Origin: an uncultured Clostridia bacterium
GTDB lineage: Bacteria; Bacillota; Clostridia; Oscillospirales; Acutalibacteraceae
Direction: 5' to 3'
Length of the DNA: 32,850 nucleotides
Assembly (NCBI GenBank): GCA_947631855.1
Contig: CANRMX010000023.1
Coordinates: forward strand, 1 to 32,850
The first letter of the stretch is position 1. Every line of letters begins with the position of its first letter. A program made the position numbers and the translations under genes. Of the stretch, positions 1-7,412 are shown piece after piece. The notes beneath the pieces are model-generated. The model was not told the origin of the DNA. It worked only from the letters and a program-made list of their open reading frames with translations, and ran no database searches.

Positions 1-121
1 GTCGAGAAAATATGCTATTATGTGGCGATAATATTGTAGCATGGCGGCAGGGGAAAATCAACACGAAATCTGTCGAAACGAGAGCGGAAGAAAAAATATC
101 CCGTCGCCATTGGCTGACCAA
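1..121. other. Left-edge intergenic sequence, nothing recognised
   Basis: This A/T-richer stretch contains no convincing reading frame, ribosome binding site or strong hairpin. It lies beyond the 3' side of the structured minus-strand element at 122-360 and may be ordinary flanking chromosome. Confidence 0.4.
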
Positions 122-360
122 ACTAAGTCAAAACCTCCGGCTAAGCCGGAGGCTTGATTAGGCCCTATAAGGGCCTTTTACCGGCAAGCGTCTCAAGACG
201 CACCGAATTTCCGTCACTTGCATCACTTGCCCTACGACCCGTAAACGGGTTTACCCGCTTGTTTGCAACGTGTCGGTATTCGTAGCCTGGCTTTATAGCG
301 GCTCGCTTCGCTCGATGCTTTTAGCTAAAGCCTTTTTTGCCCCCCGGCATAGCCGGGGGT
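122..360 (-). ncRNA. Structured RNA-like element, HEARO/omega-RNA-like or IS200/IS605 remnant
   Basis: Read on the minus strand, this segment starts immediately after an ATGA (plus 361-364) with an 8-bp GC stem (341-348 with 352-359). It contains further short stems: 240-255 around CCCGT/ACGGG, and GCGTC/GACGC near 189-202. It ends with two compact hairpins, 160-166 with 170-176 and 134-141 with 145-152. HEARO RNAs, which are IscB-associated omega RNAs, are known to sit directly 3' of ATGA or GTGA. IS200/IS605 elements end in subterminal GC hairpins. There is no tnpB or iscB open frame, so this would be an ORF-less element. The assignment rests on geometry and insertion context only; the exact 3' end is uncertain. 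Confidence 0.4.
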
Positions 361-377
361 TCATGTGACACAAGAGA

Positions 378-410
378 ATGGCCTCCCCGCCCGAAGGGCG
401 GGGAGGCCAT
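378..410. repeat. 15-bp perfect GC hairpin with 3-nt loop
   Basis: The arms 378-392 and 396-410 are perfectly complementary around the loop GAA. Neither strand has a convincing T-run after the stem, so it does not look like a normal intrinsic terminator. The rest of 411-565 holds no gene I can support. Confidence 0.6.
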
Positions 411-565
411 AATTTATAGGGCAGGGAGGCCCTGTTATGAGGTTTGAAGGCAATCGCGTGCAAGCGAAGCTCGCTCGCGGCCAGTATGCAAAAAGTTCCG
501 CGACCGGAGAAGTTTGTTTCCTAATCACGCCAGCACGCCCTAAGCGTGCGAAACGCGTCGTGAAA

Positions 566-580
566 ACGGCCTCAGGCCGT
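566..580 (-). terminator. Weak candidate terminator of the metal ATPase operon
   Basis: A short palindrome (ACGGC/GCCGT arms) overlaps the stop codon of the ATPase and is followed on the minus strand by only four T residues. It is in the right place but weak. Confidence 0.25.
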
Positions 581-2442
581 CAGCCTGCGAGGTGGAGGGA
601 GCGGGAGGCGTTGAGCACCGCCAGGATCAGCACGCCCACGTCGGCGAACACCGCCTGCCACATGGCGGAAAGCCCCAGCAGGCTGAGCACCAGCACCAGC
701 GCCTTGACCGCCAGCGCCAGCACGATATTCTGCCGCACGATGCGCAGCGTCCCACGGGAGATCTCCATGGCCAGGGCCAGCTTGCTGGGCTGGTCGTCCA
801 TCAGCACCACGTCCGCCGCCTCGATGGCCGCGTCGGAGCCCAGGGCGCCCATGGCCACGCCCACATCCGCACGGGAAAGCACCGGCGCGTCGTTGATGCC
901 GTCGCCCACAAAGATCAGCTTCCCCTTGGGCGAGGTCTCCCGCAGCAGCGCCTCCACTTTGTCCACCTTGTCGCCGGGCAGCAGCTTGGCGTAGACGGAA
1001 TCCACACCCACCTGGGCCGCTACGGCACGGGCAGTCTCCTCATTGTCGCCGGTGAGCATCACCGTGCGGCGCACGCCCTGCTGCTTCAGAGCCGCCAGCG
1101 CCGCCGCCGCGTCGGGCTTGACCCGGTCGGAGATCACCGCGCAGCCCAGGTATTCCCCGTCCGCCGCCAGATGCACCACCGTGCCCGCCGCCTGCACCGC
1201 CGCCGCTTCGATCCCGGCGTCGGCCAGCAGCCGCTCGCTGCCCGCCAGCACCTGGCGGTGATCGATCACCGCTTTCACGCCGCGGCCGGAAACTTCCTCC
1301 ACCGCGCCCACCCGGGAGGCATCCGGCACGCCGCCGCAGGCGTCCCGAATACACCGGGCGATGGGGTGATCGGAATAGCTCTCCGCCAGCGCGGCCAGCT
1401 CCAGGAATTCCTGCTCGGTACAATGGGCGGGCCGCACCTCCGTCACCGAAAACACCCCCTGGGTCAGGGTGCCGGTCTTGTCAAACACCACAGTCTCCGC
1501 CTGGGCAAGCAATTCCAGAAAGCTGCCGCCTTTCACCAAAATCCCCGCCCGGGAGGCTCCGCCGATGCCGCCGAAAAAGCTCAGCGGCACCGAAACCACC
1601 AGCGCGCAGGGACAGGACACCACCAGGAACATCAGCGCCCTGCGCACCCAATCGGCCCAGCCGCCCCCAAGCGCCAGCGGAGGCAGGATGGCCAGCGCCA
1701 CCGCGCAAAGCACCACCGTGGGCGTGTATACCCGGGCAAACCGGGTGATGAAATTCTCGGTGCGGGCCTTCCGGCTGCCGGCGTTCTCCACCAGCTCCAG
1801 AATCTTCGCCACGGTGGATTCCCCATAGGGCTTCTCCACCCGCAGGGTGATCAACCCGTTGAGATTCAGGCACCCGCTGGTGACGGGATCGCCCACCGCG
1901 GCCCGCCGGGGCATGGATTCTCCCGTCAGGGCGGAGGTATCCAGCGTGGTGGCTCCTTCCAAGATCACCCCGTCCAGCGGCACCTTTTCGCCGGGCTTGA
2001 CCACGATCTGCGCCCCCACCGGCACTTCCTCGGGATCGGCCTCCCGCAGCACGCCGTCCTCCAGCAGATTGGCGTGGTCCGGGCGGATATCCATCAGCTG
2101 GGCGATGGAGCGTCTGGATTTGCCCACCGCGTAGCCCTGGAACAGCTCACCCACCTGATAGAACAGCATGACGAAAACCGCCTCGGGGTACTCGCCCTCG
2201 CCGAAAAACCCGGTGGCAAAGGCCCCCACCGTGGCCAGCGCCATGAGGAAATTTTCGTCAAACACCTGCCCGTGCAGGATGTTCTTGCCCGCTTTCAGCA
2301 GCACGTCCCAGCCGATGACAAAATAGGCCGGCAGGAACAGCGCGAACCGCCACACCCCTTTATAGGGCACCAGCACCGCGGCAAGCAGGAGCACGGCGCT
2401 TAAAAGGATTCGGATCAGCATCTTGCGTTGTCTTCTGGTCAT
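580..2442 (-). CDS. Heavy-metal-translocating P1B-type ATPase (Zn/Cd/Pb class), lacking an N-terminal HMA domain
   Basis: This 620-residue membrane pump couples ATP hydrolysis to export of divalent heavy metals. Visible landmarks are the TGES actuator motif near residue 175, the transmembrane SCPCALV metal site near 277, the phosphorylated Asp in DKTGTL near 320, the SDHPIA nucleotide-binding HP motif, and GDGINDAP near 515. The CPC motif plus pairing with an ArsR sensor favours a CadA/ZntA-like Zn/Cd/Pb exporter over copper. The protein starts directly with the first membrane segments, whereas many relatives carry an N-terminal HMA domain; here that domain is encoded separately just upstream. 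I chose the ATG at 2442, preceded by TTGAGGA, over an in-frame TTG six codons earlier. Metal specificity is inferred. Confidence 0.9.
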   Translation of the reverse strand: MTRRQRKMLIRILLSAVLLLAAVLVPYKGVWRFALFLPAYFVIGWDVLLKAGKNILHGQVFDENFLMALATVGAFATGFFGEGEYPEAVFVMLFYQVGELFQGYAVGKSRRSIAQLMDIRPDHANLLEDGVLREADPEEVPVGAQIVVKPGEKVPLDGVILEGATTLDTSALTGESMPRRAAVGDPVTSGCLNLNGLITLRVEKPYGESTVAKILELVENAGSRKARTENFITRFARVYTPTVVLCAVALAILPPLALGGGWADWVRRALMFLVVSCPCALVVSVPLSFFGGIGGASRAGILVKGGSFLELLAQAETVVFDKTGTLTQGVFSVTEVRPAHCTEQEFLELAALAESYSDHPIARCIRDACGGVPDASRVGAVEEVSGRGVKAVIDHRQVLAGSERLLADAGIEAAAVQAAGTVVHLAADGEYLGCAVISDRVKPDAAAALAALKQQGVRRTVMLTGDNEETARAVAAQVGVDSVYAKLLPGDKVDKVEALLRETSPKGKLIFVGDGINDAPVLSRADVGVAMGALGSDAAIEAADVVLMDDQPSKLALAMEISRGTLRIVRQNIVLALAVKALVLVLSLLGLSAMWQAVFADVGVLILAVLNASRSLHLAG

Positions 2443-2465
2443 ATCAATATCCTCAAGCAATTGTA

Positions 2466-2508
2466 TGTAAAGCGTGTAGGCTTTACAGAAATCAGAAATA
2501 TGTAAAGC
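2466..2508. promoter_or_regulatory. Inverted and direct GCTTTACA repeats between the HMA gene and the ATPase
   Basis: Perfect 8-bp arms at 2480-2487 and 2501-2508 form an inverted repeat with a 13-nt loop. A third copy of the same octamer is at 2466-2473, and a near copy at 2515-2522 overlaps the end of the HMA gene. It could be an mRNA stem separating the two cistrons or a second operator; the sequence does not decide. Confidence 0.4.
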
Positions 2509-2517
2509 TAGTTAGCC

Positions 2518-2736
2518 TTACAGCACAACTTGGCAGTCGGGCTCCACCTTGCGGATGGTCTTGATCACCCGCTGCATGATCTCCTCAAACCGGTCGTCGT
2601 CCGCCTCGATGGTCATCTTCTGGGTGAGGAAACTCACCGAGGCATCCTGCACGCCGTCCAGCTTCTTGATGGCGGTCTCCATTTTCAGGGCGCAGTTTGC
2701 GCAGTCCAGGTCGATCAGGTCGAAACGTTTTTTCAT
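2518..2736 (-). CDS. Stand-alone HMA heavy-metal-binding protein
   Basis: This 72-residue protein is a single HMA domain (ferredoxin-like fold) with the metal-binding LDCANCA motif (CxxC) near residues 9-15. It is followed by the usual alternating strands and helices, and by a GVQDASVSF segment typical of the second strand. It probably passes metal to, or regulates, the ATPase downstream, which lacks such a domain of its own. The ATG at 2736 has an AAAGGAG ribosome binding site eight nucleotides upstream. The longer frame running back to 2958 overlaps the regulator gene and is not believed. It could alternatively be a CopZ-like chaperone, but the gene order argues for a split CadA. Confidence 0.85.
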   Translation of the reverse strand: MKKRFDLIDLDCANCALKMETAIKKLDGVQDASVSFLTQKMTIEADDDRFEEIMQRVIKTIRKVEPDCQVVL

Positions 2737-2774
2737 GGGAAGAACTCCTTTCAGTTGATTGTAAATTGAGCAAA

Positions 2775-3137
2775 TTATTCGTTGACGTGCTCCATGCCCT
2801 GGTCCAGGATGGTGCGCACGTGGCCATCGGCCAGGGAATAGAACACGGTTTTTCCCTCCCGGCGGTACTTGACCAGCTTGCTTTTCTTGAGCACCTGCAG
2901 CTGATGGGAGATCGCCGACTGGGTCATCCCCAGCAGCTGGGCGATATCGCACACGCACATCTCCGACTCGAACAGCACGTACAAAATCTTCACCCGGGTG
3001 GAATCCCCGAAGATCTTGAACAGCTCCGCCAGGTCGAACAGCTGCTCCTCGGAGGGCATCTTCTCGGTGACCTGCGCCACGATGTCCTGGTGCACGAAGA
3101 GGAATTCGCAGCGGGGGGCTTCTTTCGATTCAGCCAT
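2775..3137 (-). CDS. ArsR/SmtB-family metal-responsive repressor (CadC/CmtR/ZiaR-like)
   Basis: This 120-residue winged-helix protein probably represses its own operon until bound by Zn, Cd or Pb. The recognition region reads around QSAISHQLQVLKKS, and a beta-wing follows at YRREGKTVFYSL. Candidate ligands are visible at three sites: an N-terminal Cys (APRCEF), an ExCVCD motif in the alpha-3 region, and a C-terminal helix with DxH and a later H and E (DGHVRTILDQGMEHVNE). These correspond to the alpha-3N and alpha-5 metal sites of CadC and SmtB relatives. The ATG at 3137 follows AAAGGATG. It is first in the operon, 38 nt upstream of the HMA gene, and has a strong promoter. Confidence 0.9.
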   Translation of the reverse strand: MAESKEAPRCEFLFVHQDIVAQVTEKMPSEEQLFDLAELFKIFGDSTRVKILYVLFESEMCVCDIAQLLGMTQSAISHQLQVLKKSKLVKYRREGKTVFYSLADGHVRTILDQGMEHVNE

Positions 3138-3157
3138 CAATCCAACATCCTTTCATT

Positions 3158-3171
3158 TGAATCATTGTTCA
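3158..3171 (-). promoter_or_regulatory. Candidate ArsR-type operator
   Basis: The imperfect inverted repeat TGAA-N6-TTCA lies just downstream of the -10 box, where a repressor would block the transcription start. ArsR/SmtB operators often contain TGAA/TTCA half-sites. The binding partner is inferred from proximity. Confidence 0.4.
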
Positions 3172-3184
3172 TGCGTTCAAGTAC

Positions 3185-3213
3185 AGTATATGCTTCTCCC
3201 GCCCGGATGTCAA
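3185..3213 (-). promoter_or_regulatory. Promoter of the metal-resistance operon
   Basis: On the minus strand a perfect TTGACA (plus 3208-3213) is separated by 17 nt from TATACT (plus 3185-3190). This is a near-consensus vegetative promoter about 45 nt before the regulator's start codon. Confidence 0.75.
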
Positions 3214-3254
3214 CCCCTTTTTGCAATTTCTGTCGATTTTTTTCGGGCTTTTTT

Positions 3255-3288
3255 CAAAAAGAAAAAGGCCCTCCAATTGGAGAGCCTT
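3255..3288 (-). terminator. Intrinsic terminator of the arginine operon
   Basis: The arms 3265-3274 and 3279-3288 pair around AATT, with one C/A mismatch on this strand that becomes a G-T wobble on the minus strand. They are followed on the minus strand by a long T-run interrupted by a C. It lies 53 nt after the acetyltransferase stop. Confidence 0.75.
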
Positions 3289-3340
3289 GATCAACTATGG
3301 AAGGGCTTCCGCAGGGTGTGGGAACAGCCCATCGAAAACT

Positions 3341-3784
3341 TTACTTGCTTTCCTCTCCCTGGCAGTAAAACCACTGGTCCATGCCCGCGCCGCCCACTTC
3401 GTTTGGCCTGCGCACGAAGCCGAATTGCTCGTAGAAGCTCTCCCGGCCCAGGGCGCTCATCAGCGAGACCTTCACCCGCCAGCCGGGCTTCAGCTGCTCC
3501 TTCAGCGCCGTGATGAGCTTGGCCACCATGGTGGTGCCCAGCGCCCGGCCGCGGTATTCCTCCAGCACGATCACATCGGAAAGGTACGCCACATAGCTGC
3601 CGTCCCACAGCAGACGGCCCATGGCCACCGTCTTGCCGCCGATCTTCGCCGCCACGATCTTAAAGGCATTGTCCAGCCCGTTCTGGGCCTGTTCCCTGGG
3701 AAAGGCCGGCCAGCCCGTGGAGGTGCGCAGCCGCAGGTAGTCCTCCACGCTCAGGGTATCCGTCCACTCGATTTCCGTTTCCAT
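3341..3784 (-). CDS. GNAT-family N-acetyltransferase, last gene of the arg operon
   Basis: This 147-residue protein has a GNAT fold. The acetyl-CoA binding loop appears as YRGRALGTTM near residues 80-90, and the C-terminal SFYEQFGF segment is the typical last helix-strand. The ATG directly follows the argF stop codon (TGAATG), so it is probably translated by coupling. The substrate is unknown. Acetylglutamate synthase activity is conceivable given the neighbourhood, but ArgJ already supplies it and the sequence looks like a general small-molecule GNAT rather than ArgA. Confidence 0.75.
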   Translation of the reverse strand: METEIEWTDTLSVEDYLRLRTSTGWPAFPREQAQNGLDNAFKIVAAKIGGKTVAMGRLLWDGSYVAYLSDVIVLEEYRGRALGTTMVAKLITALKEQLKPGWRVKVSLMSALGRESFYEQFGFVRRPNEVGGAGMDQWFYCQGEESK

Positions 3785-4693
3785 TCAGTCCCCCATCACC
3801 TTGACCATCACGGCCTTCTGGGCATGGAGGCGGTTTTCCGCTTCCTCGAAGATCTCGTGGGCGTGGGCCTCGAACACCTCGGCGGTGATCTCCTCGCCCC
3901 GGTGGGCGGGCAGGCAGTGCAGCACCATGGCGTCGGGATGGGCCAGGGCCATCAGTTCCGCGCTGACGCAGTACCCGGCAAAGGCCGCTTCCCGGGCCTT
4001 GCGCTCCTCCTCCTGACCCATGGACGTCCACACGTCGGTATACACCACGTCCGCATCCCGGATGGCCTCCGCCGGCGTCTCGGTGATCTGGAAATCCTCC
4101 CCGTAGCCGGCGGCGAATTCCAAGATCTCCTGAGGCGGCCGGTAGCCCCTGGGGCAGGCCACGGAGACCTGCATGCCGGTCTTGAGGCCGCCCACGATGA
4201 GGGAATTCATCATATTGTTGCCGTCGCCGATGAAGCACAGCTTGAGCCCCGCCAGCTTGCCCTTGAACTCCCGCACGGTCTGGAGATCGGCCAGCACCTG
4301 GCAGGGATGGCAGAAATCGGTGAGGCCGTTGATGACGGGCACGCTGCCAAATTCCGCCAGCGCCTCCACCTCGTCCTGGCCGAAGGTGCGGATCATGATG
4401 CCGTCCACGTACCGGGACAACACCCGGGCGGTATCCTGCACCGGCTCGCCCCGGCCGATCTGGCTGCCCTCGGAGGACATGACCACCGCGTAGCCGCCCA
4501 GCTGGTGGATGCCCACCTCAAAGGAGGCGCGGGTGCGGGTGGAGGATTTCTCAAAGATCATGCCCAGGCATTTGCCCTTTAAGATCGGGTGCTCCACCCC
4601 GGCCTTCTGCTGGGCCTTCAGCTGATCCGCCAGATCGAGGATGTCTGTGATCTCCTCCCCGGTGAGATCCAGCAGCTTTAACAGATGTTTCAT
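3785..4693 (-). CDS. argF: Ornithine carbamoyltransferase
   Basis: This enzyme makes citrulline from ornithine and carbamoyl phosphate in the cytoplasm. The 302-residue protein has the carbamoyl-phosphate loop SSTRTR near residue 52, the HPCQ motif near 130, the ornithine-side FIGDGNNM segment near 150, and the HCLPAHRG catalytic Cys motif near 265. Its length is normal for the family. The start at 4693 is preceded by AGAGGGG, and the gap to argD is 12 nt, so it belongs to the same transcript. Confidence 0.97.
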   Translation of the reverse strand: MKHLLKLLDLTGEEITDILDLADQLKAQQKAGVEHPILKGKCLGMIFEKSSTRTRASFEVGIHQLGGYAVVMSSEGSQIGRGEPVQDTARVLSRYVDGIMIRTFGQDEVEALAEFGSVPVINGLTDFCHPCQVLADLQTVREFKGKLAGLKLCFIGDGNNMMNSLIVGGLKTGMQVSVACPRGYRPPQEILEFAAGYGEDFQITETPAEAIRDADVVYTDVWTSMGQEEERKAREAAFAGYCVSAELMALAHPDAMVLHCLPAHRGEEITAEVFEAHAHEIFEEAENRLHAQKAVMVKVMGD

Positions 4694-4705
4694 AAGGTAT
4701 CCCCT

Positions 4706-5878
4706 CTAAAATGATTTCAGCACTGTCTCAAAGATTTTGAGCCCGTCGTCCATGTCTTTTTGCGTGATGGTCAGCGGCGGCAGGAACCGCACCACTTCCT
4801 TGGCGGTGAGCACCAGCAGCCCCGCCTCGGCGCAGGCCAGCAGCACATCGTGGGCGTCCACGCCGTCTTTCAGCTGCACGCCCAGCATCAGCCCTCTGCC
4901 CCGGACGGCCACCACGCCGTCCATGGCTTCCAGTTTTTCCCGCAGATACGCGCCCTTTTCGGTGACGGCCCGGAGGAACGCCGGGTCGCTGACCCGCCGC
5001 ACCACTTCCTGCCCGCCCGCGCAGGCCACGGGGTTGCCGCCAAAGGTGGAGCCCTGCTGTCCGGGCGCGAGGCAGTCCCGCAGGTGCTCGGCCACCAGAC
5101 ACGCCCCGATGGGCAGACCGCCGGCCAATCCCTTGGCGGAGGTGACCACGTCGGGCTGGATGCCGTAGCCCTGATAGCTGTAGAAATAACCCGTGCGGCC
5201 CACACCGGTCTGCACCTCGTCCACCATCAGCAGCACGTCATGCCGGGTGCACAGCTCCCGCAGGCCGCGGATGAAATCCGCCTCCATGGGCACCACGCCG
5301 CCCTCGCCCTGCACCGTCTCGATGAGCACCGCACACACCGAGCCGTCCAGCAGGGCCTCTACGCTGGCCAGATCGTTGGCCTTGGCGTAGACGAAGCCGG
5401 GCGTCAGGGGCTGGAAAAGCTGATGGAACCCGTCCTGGCCGGTGGCGGCCAAGGTGGTCAGCGTACGGCCGTGGAAGGAATTCTCCAACGTGACGATCTT
5501 ATAGGCGCCCCGCTTTTCGCCGTATTTCCGGGCGACCTTGATGGCGCACTCGTTGGCTTCCGCGCCGGAATTACAGAAAAACGCCTGCGCCATGCCGGAG
5601 GCCTGCATCAGCAGCTGGGCAAGGCCGGTGCACGCGGGAGAATAGTAGTAGTTGCACAGGTGTTGAATCTCCCCCGCCTGCTTCGTCACCGCCTGCACCC
5701 AGCCGGGATCGGAATACCCCAGGGCGTTCACGCCGATGCCCGCGGTGAAGTCGATGTATTCCTTCCCGTCGCAGTCCCACGCCCGGGCGTTTTCGCCCCG
5801 CACCAGCGCGGCGTCCACCCGGCCATAGGTGTGCAGGATGTACTTCCGGTCCTGCTCCCGGATCGCTTCAAAGTTCAT
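4706..5878 (-). CDS. argD: Acetylornithine aminotransferase
   Basis: This 390-residue PLP-dependent class III aminotransferase converts N-acetylglutamate semialdehyde to N-acetylornithine. Family marks are NSGAEANE near residue 104, FHGRT, DEVQTGVGRTG near 218-228, and the PLP-binding lysine in SAKGLAGGLPIG near 248. The ATG at 5878 has AAGGACAG upstream. It is separated from argB by the unusual 220-bp repeat array rather than the short gaps seen elsewhere in the operon. Confidence 0.95.
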   Translation of the reverse strand: MNFEAIREQDRKYILHTYGRVDAALVRGENARAWDCDGKEYIDFTAGIGVNALGYSDPGWVQAVTKQAGEIQHLCNYYYSPACTGLAQLLMQASGMAQAFFCNSGAEANECAIKVARKYGEKRGAYKIVTLENSFHGRTLTTLAATGQDGFHQLFQPLTPGFVYAKANDLASVEALLDGSVCAVLIETVQGEGGVVPMEADFIRGLRELCTRHDVLLMVDEVQTGVGRTGYFYSYQGYGIQPDVVTSAKGLAGGLPIGACLVAEHLRDCLAPGQQGSTFGGNPVACAGGQEVVRRVSDPAFLRAVTEKGAYLREKLEAMDGVVAVRGRGLMLGVQLKDGVDAHDVLLACAEAGLLVLTAKEVVRFLPPLTITQKDMDDGLKIFETVLKSF

Positions 5879-5926
5879 AGCTGTCCTTCTTTCTCGTCTG
5901 TCCCGTTGGAAATGCGTACTGCGTGA

Positions 5927-6532
5927 CTGCTTGTTTTTTTCTTTCGTCGCCCCACCCGGGAGGTTCCATGCCGCATTGTTTCGATATCACGGTAAGTTTC
6001 CGCTCAAGGGCACCGCCGTTAGGTTTTCCATGTGCCACCCCCGCCTACGGCGGGGGTGGCATGGTTTTCTTTCTTCACCCTACCCGGGAGGGTCCATGCC
6101 GAGCGCCACAGCCCGGAAAATATCCGTTCACGGGAAATAGCTGCTTGTTTTTTCTTTTTTCTTTTATCGTCCCACCCGGAGGCTCCATGCCACATCGTTT
6201 CGATATCACGGCAAGTTTCCGCTCAAGGGCGCTGCCGGTAGGATTTTCCATATGCCACCCCCGCCTACGGCGGGGGTGGCATGGTTTTCTTTCTTTACCC
6301 TACCCGGGAGGCTCCATGCCGAGCGCCGCAGCCCGGAAAGTTTCCGTTCAGGGGAAACGGCTGCTTGTTTTTCTTTTTTCTTTTATCGCCCCATCTGGGA
6401 GGCTCCATGCCGCATTGTTTCGATATCACGGTAAGTTTCCGCTCAAGGGCGCTGCCGGTAGGATTTTCCATATGCCACCCCCGCCTACGGCGGGGGTGGC
6501 ATGGTTTTCTTTCTTCGCCCCACCTGGGAGGT
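5927..6532. repeat. Three-unit 220-bp tandem repeat array with 13-14-bp GC hairpins, between argB and argD
   Basis: Units start at 5927, 6141 and 6361. The third unit is partial and ends at the argB stop codon. Each unit contains a hairpin with arms GCCACCCCCGCC/GGCGGGGGTGGC around TAC, at 6034-6060, 6254-6280 and 6474-6500, exactly 220 nt apart. Flanking bases add one pair (copy 1) or two pairs (copies 2 and 3). Each unit also has two diverged copies of a second motif centred on GGGAGGCTCCATGCC. Pyrimidine tracts lie between the motifs on the plus strand. No reading frame here is credible. The copies are nearly identical, suggesting recent duplication. The hairpins lack a strong T-run on the operon (minus) strand, so they are more likely processing or stabilising elements than terminators. 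Confidence 0.9.
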
Positions 6533-7384
6533 TTAATACAGCATCGTCCCGATGCCCTGGTCGGTGAACAGCTCCACCAAGATCGAATGGGGAATTCTGC
6601 CGTCGATGATGTGCGCCCGGCCCACGCCTCTGCGCACCGCGTCGGCGGCGCAGTCGATCTTGGGGATCATGCCCCCGGTGATGATGCCCTCCCGCTTGAG
6701 CTTGGACACCTCGCTGGTGCGCACCACCGGGATGACCGTGGCGTCATCGTCCTTGTCCCGCAATAGGCCCCGCACATCGGTGAGGACGATCAGCTTCATG
6801 GCGCCCATCTCCGCGGCGATGCGTGCGGCGGCCACATCGGCGTTGATGTTGTACACCTCGCCGTGGTACCCCGCCGCGATGGTGGACACCACCGGGATAT
6901 ACCCGTTTGCCACCGAGTGGTGGAGGATGCCGGCGTTGACTTCCCGAATCTCCCCCACATAGCCCAGGTCTTCGCCCAGCATATCGGCCTTTAAGAGGGA
7001 GCCGTCCAGCCCGCACAGGCCCAGGGCCCGACCGCCCGCGTCCTCCAGCAGCTGCACCAGATCCTTGTTGACCTTGCCCGCCAGCACCTGCTGCACGATC
7101 TCCATGGTCTCCTGATCGGTATACCGCATACCGCCCACGAATCTGCTCTCTTTGCCGATCTTCCCCAGCATGGCGTTGATCTCCGGCCCGCCGCCGTGGA
7201 CCAGCACCACGTTGATGCCCACCAGCTGCATCAGCACGATATCGCTCATCACGGCGCTTTTCAGCGCCTCGTTGAGCATGGCGTTCCCGCCGTACTTCAC
7301 CACCAGCGTCTGGCCGGCGTATTTTTTGATATAGGGCAGAGCCTGCACCAGGATCTCCGCCCGCTGGCTGTTTTCGATCTCCAT
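6533..7384 (-). CDS. argB: Acetylglutamate kinase
   Basis: This 283-residue amino-acid kinase phosphorylates N-acetylglutamate. The nucleotide-binding KYGGNAM near residue 35, the substrate loop VHGGGPEIN near 62-70, and GGMIPKIDCA near 237 are visible. The N-terminal helix before KYGG (about residues 7-25, ending ALPYIKKYAGQ) matches the extra helix found in arginine-inhibited, hexameric acetylglutamate kinases; feedback inhibition is therefore inferred. It lies 28 nt downstream of argJ and its stop codon abuts the repeat array. Confidence 0.96.
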   Translation of the reverse strand: MEIENSQRAEILVQALPYIKKYAGQTLVVKYGGNAMLNEALKSAVMSDIVLMQLVGINVVLVHGGGPEINAMLGKIGKESRFVGGMRYTDQETMEIVQQVLAGKVNKDLVQLLEDAGGRALGLCGLDGSLLKADMLGEDLGYVGEIREVNAGILHHSVANGYIPVVSTIAAGYHGEVYNINADVAAARIAAEMGAMKLIVLTDVRGLLRDKDDDATVIPVVRTSEVSKLKREGIITGGMIPKIDCAADAVRRGVGRAHIIDGRIPHSILVELFTDQGIGTMLY

Positions 7385-7412
7385 GAAATCCTCCGCTGTT
7401 TTCGGCGCCCCG

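Noticed and set aside
592-2403. Long plus-strand open frame opposite the metal ATPase
   Set aside because: It is rich in His, Gln, Arg and Gly, has no ribosome site and mirrors a gene with clear family motifs; it is a GC-rich shadow.
3341-3784. ArgA-type N-acetylglutamate synthase
   Set aside because: The protein is a generic small GNAT without recognisable ArgA features, and ArgJ can supply the activity.
5927-6532. CRISPR array
   Set aside because: The units are 220 bp long, nearly identical throughout and have no unique spacers of CRISPR size.
5923-6567. Open frame across the 220-bp repeats
   Set aside because: It is a by-product of the repeat composition and runs into argB on the opposite strand.
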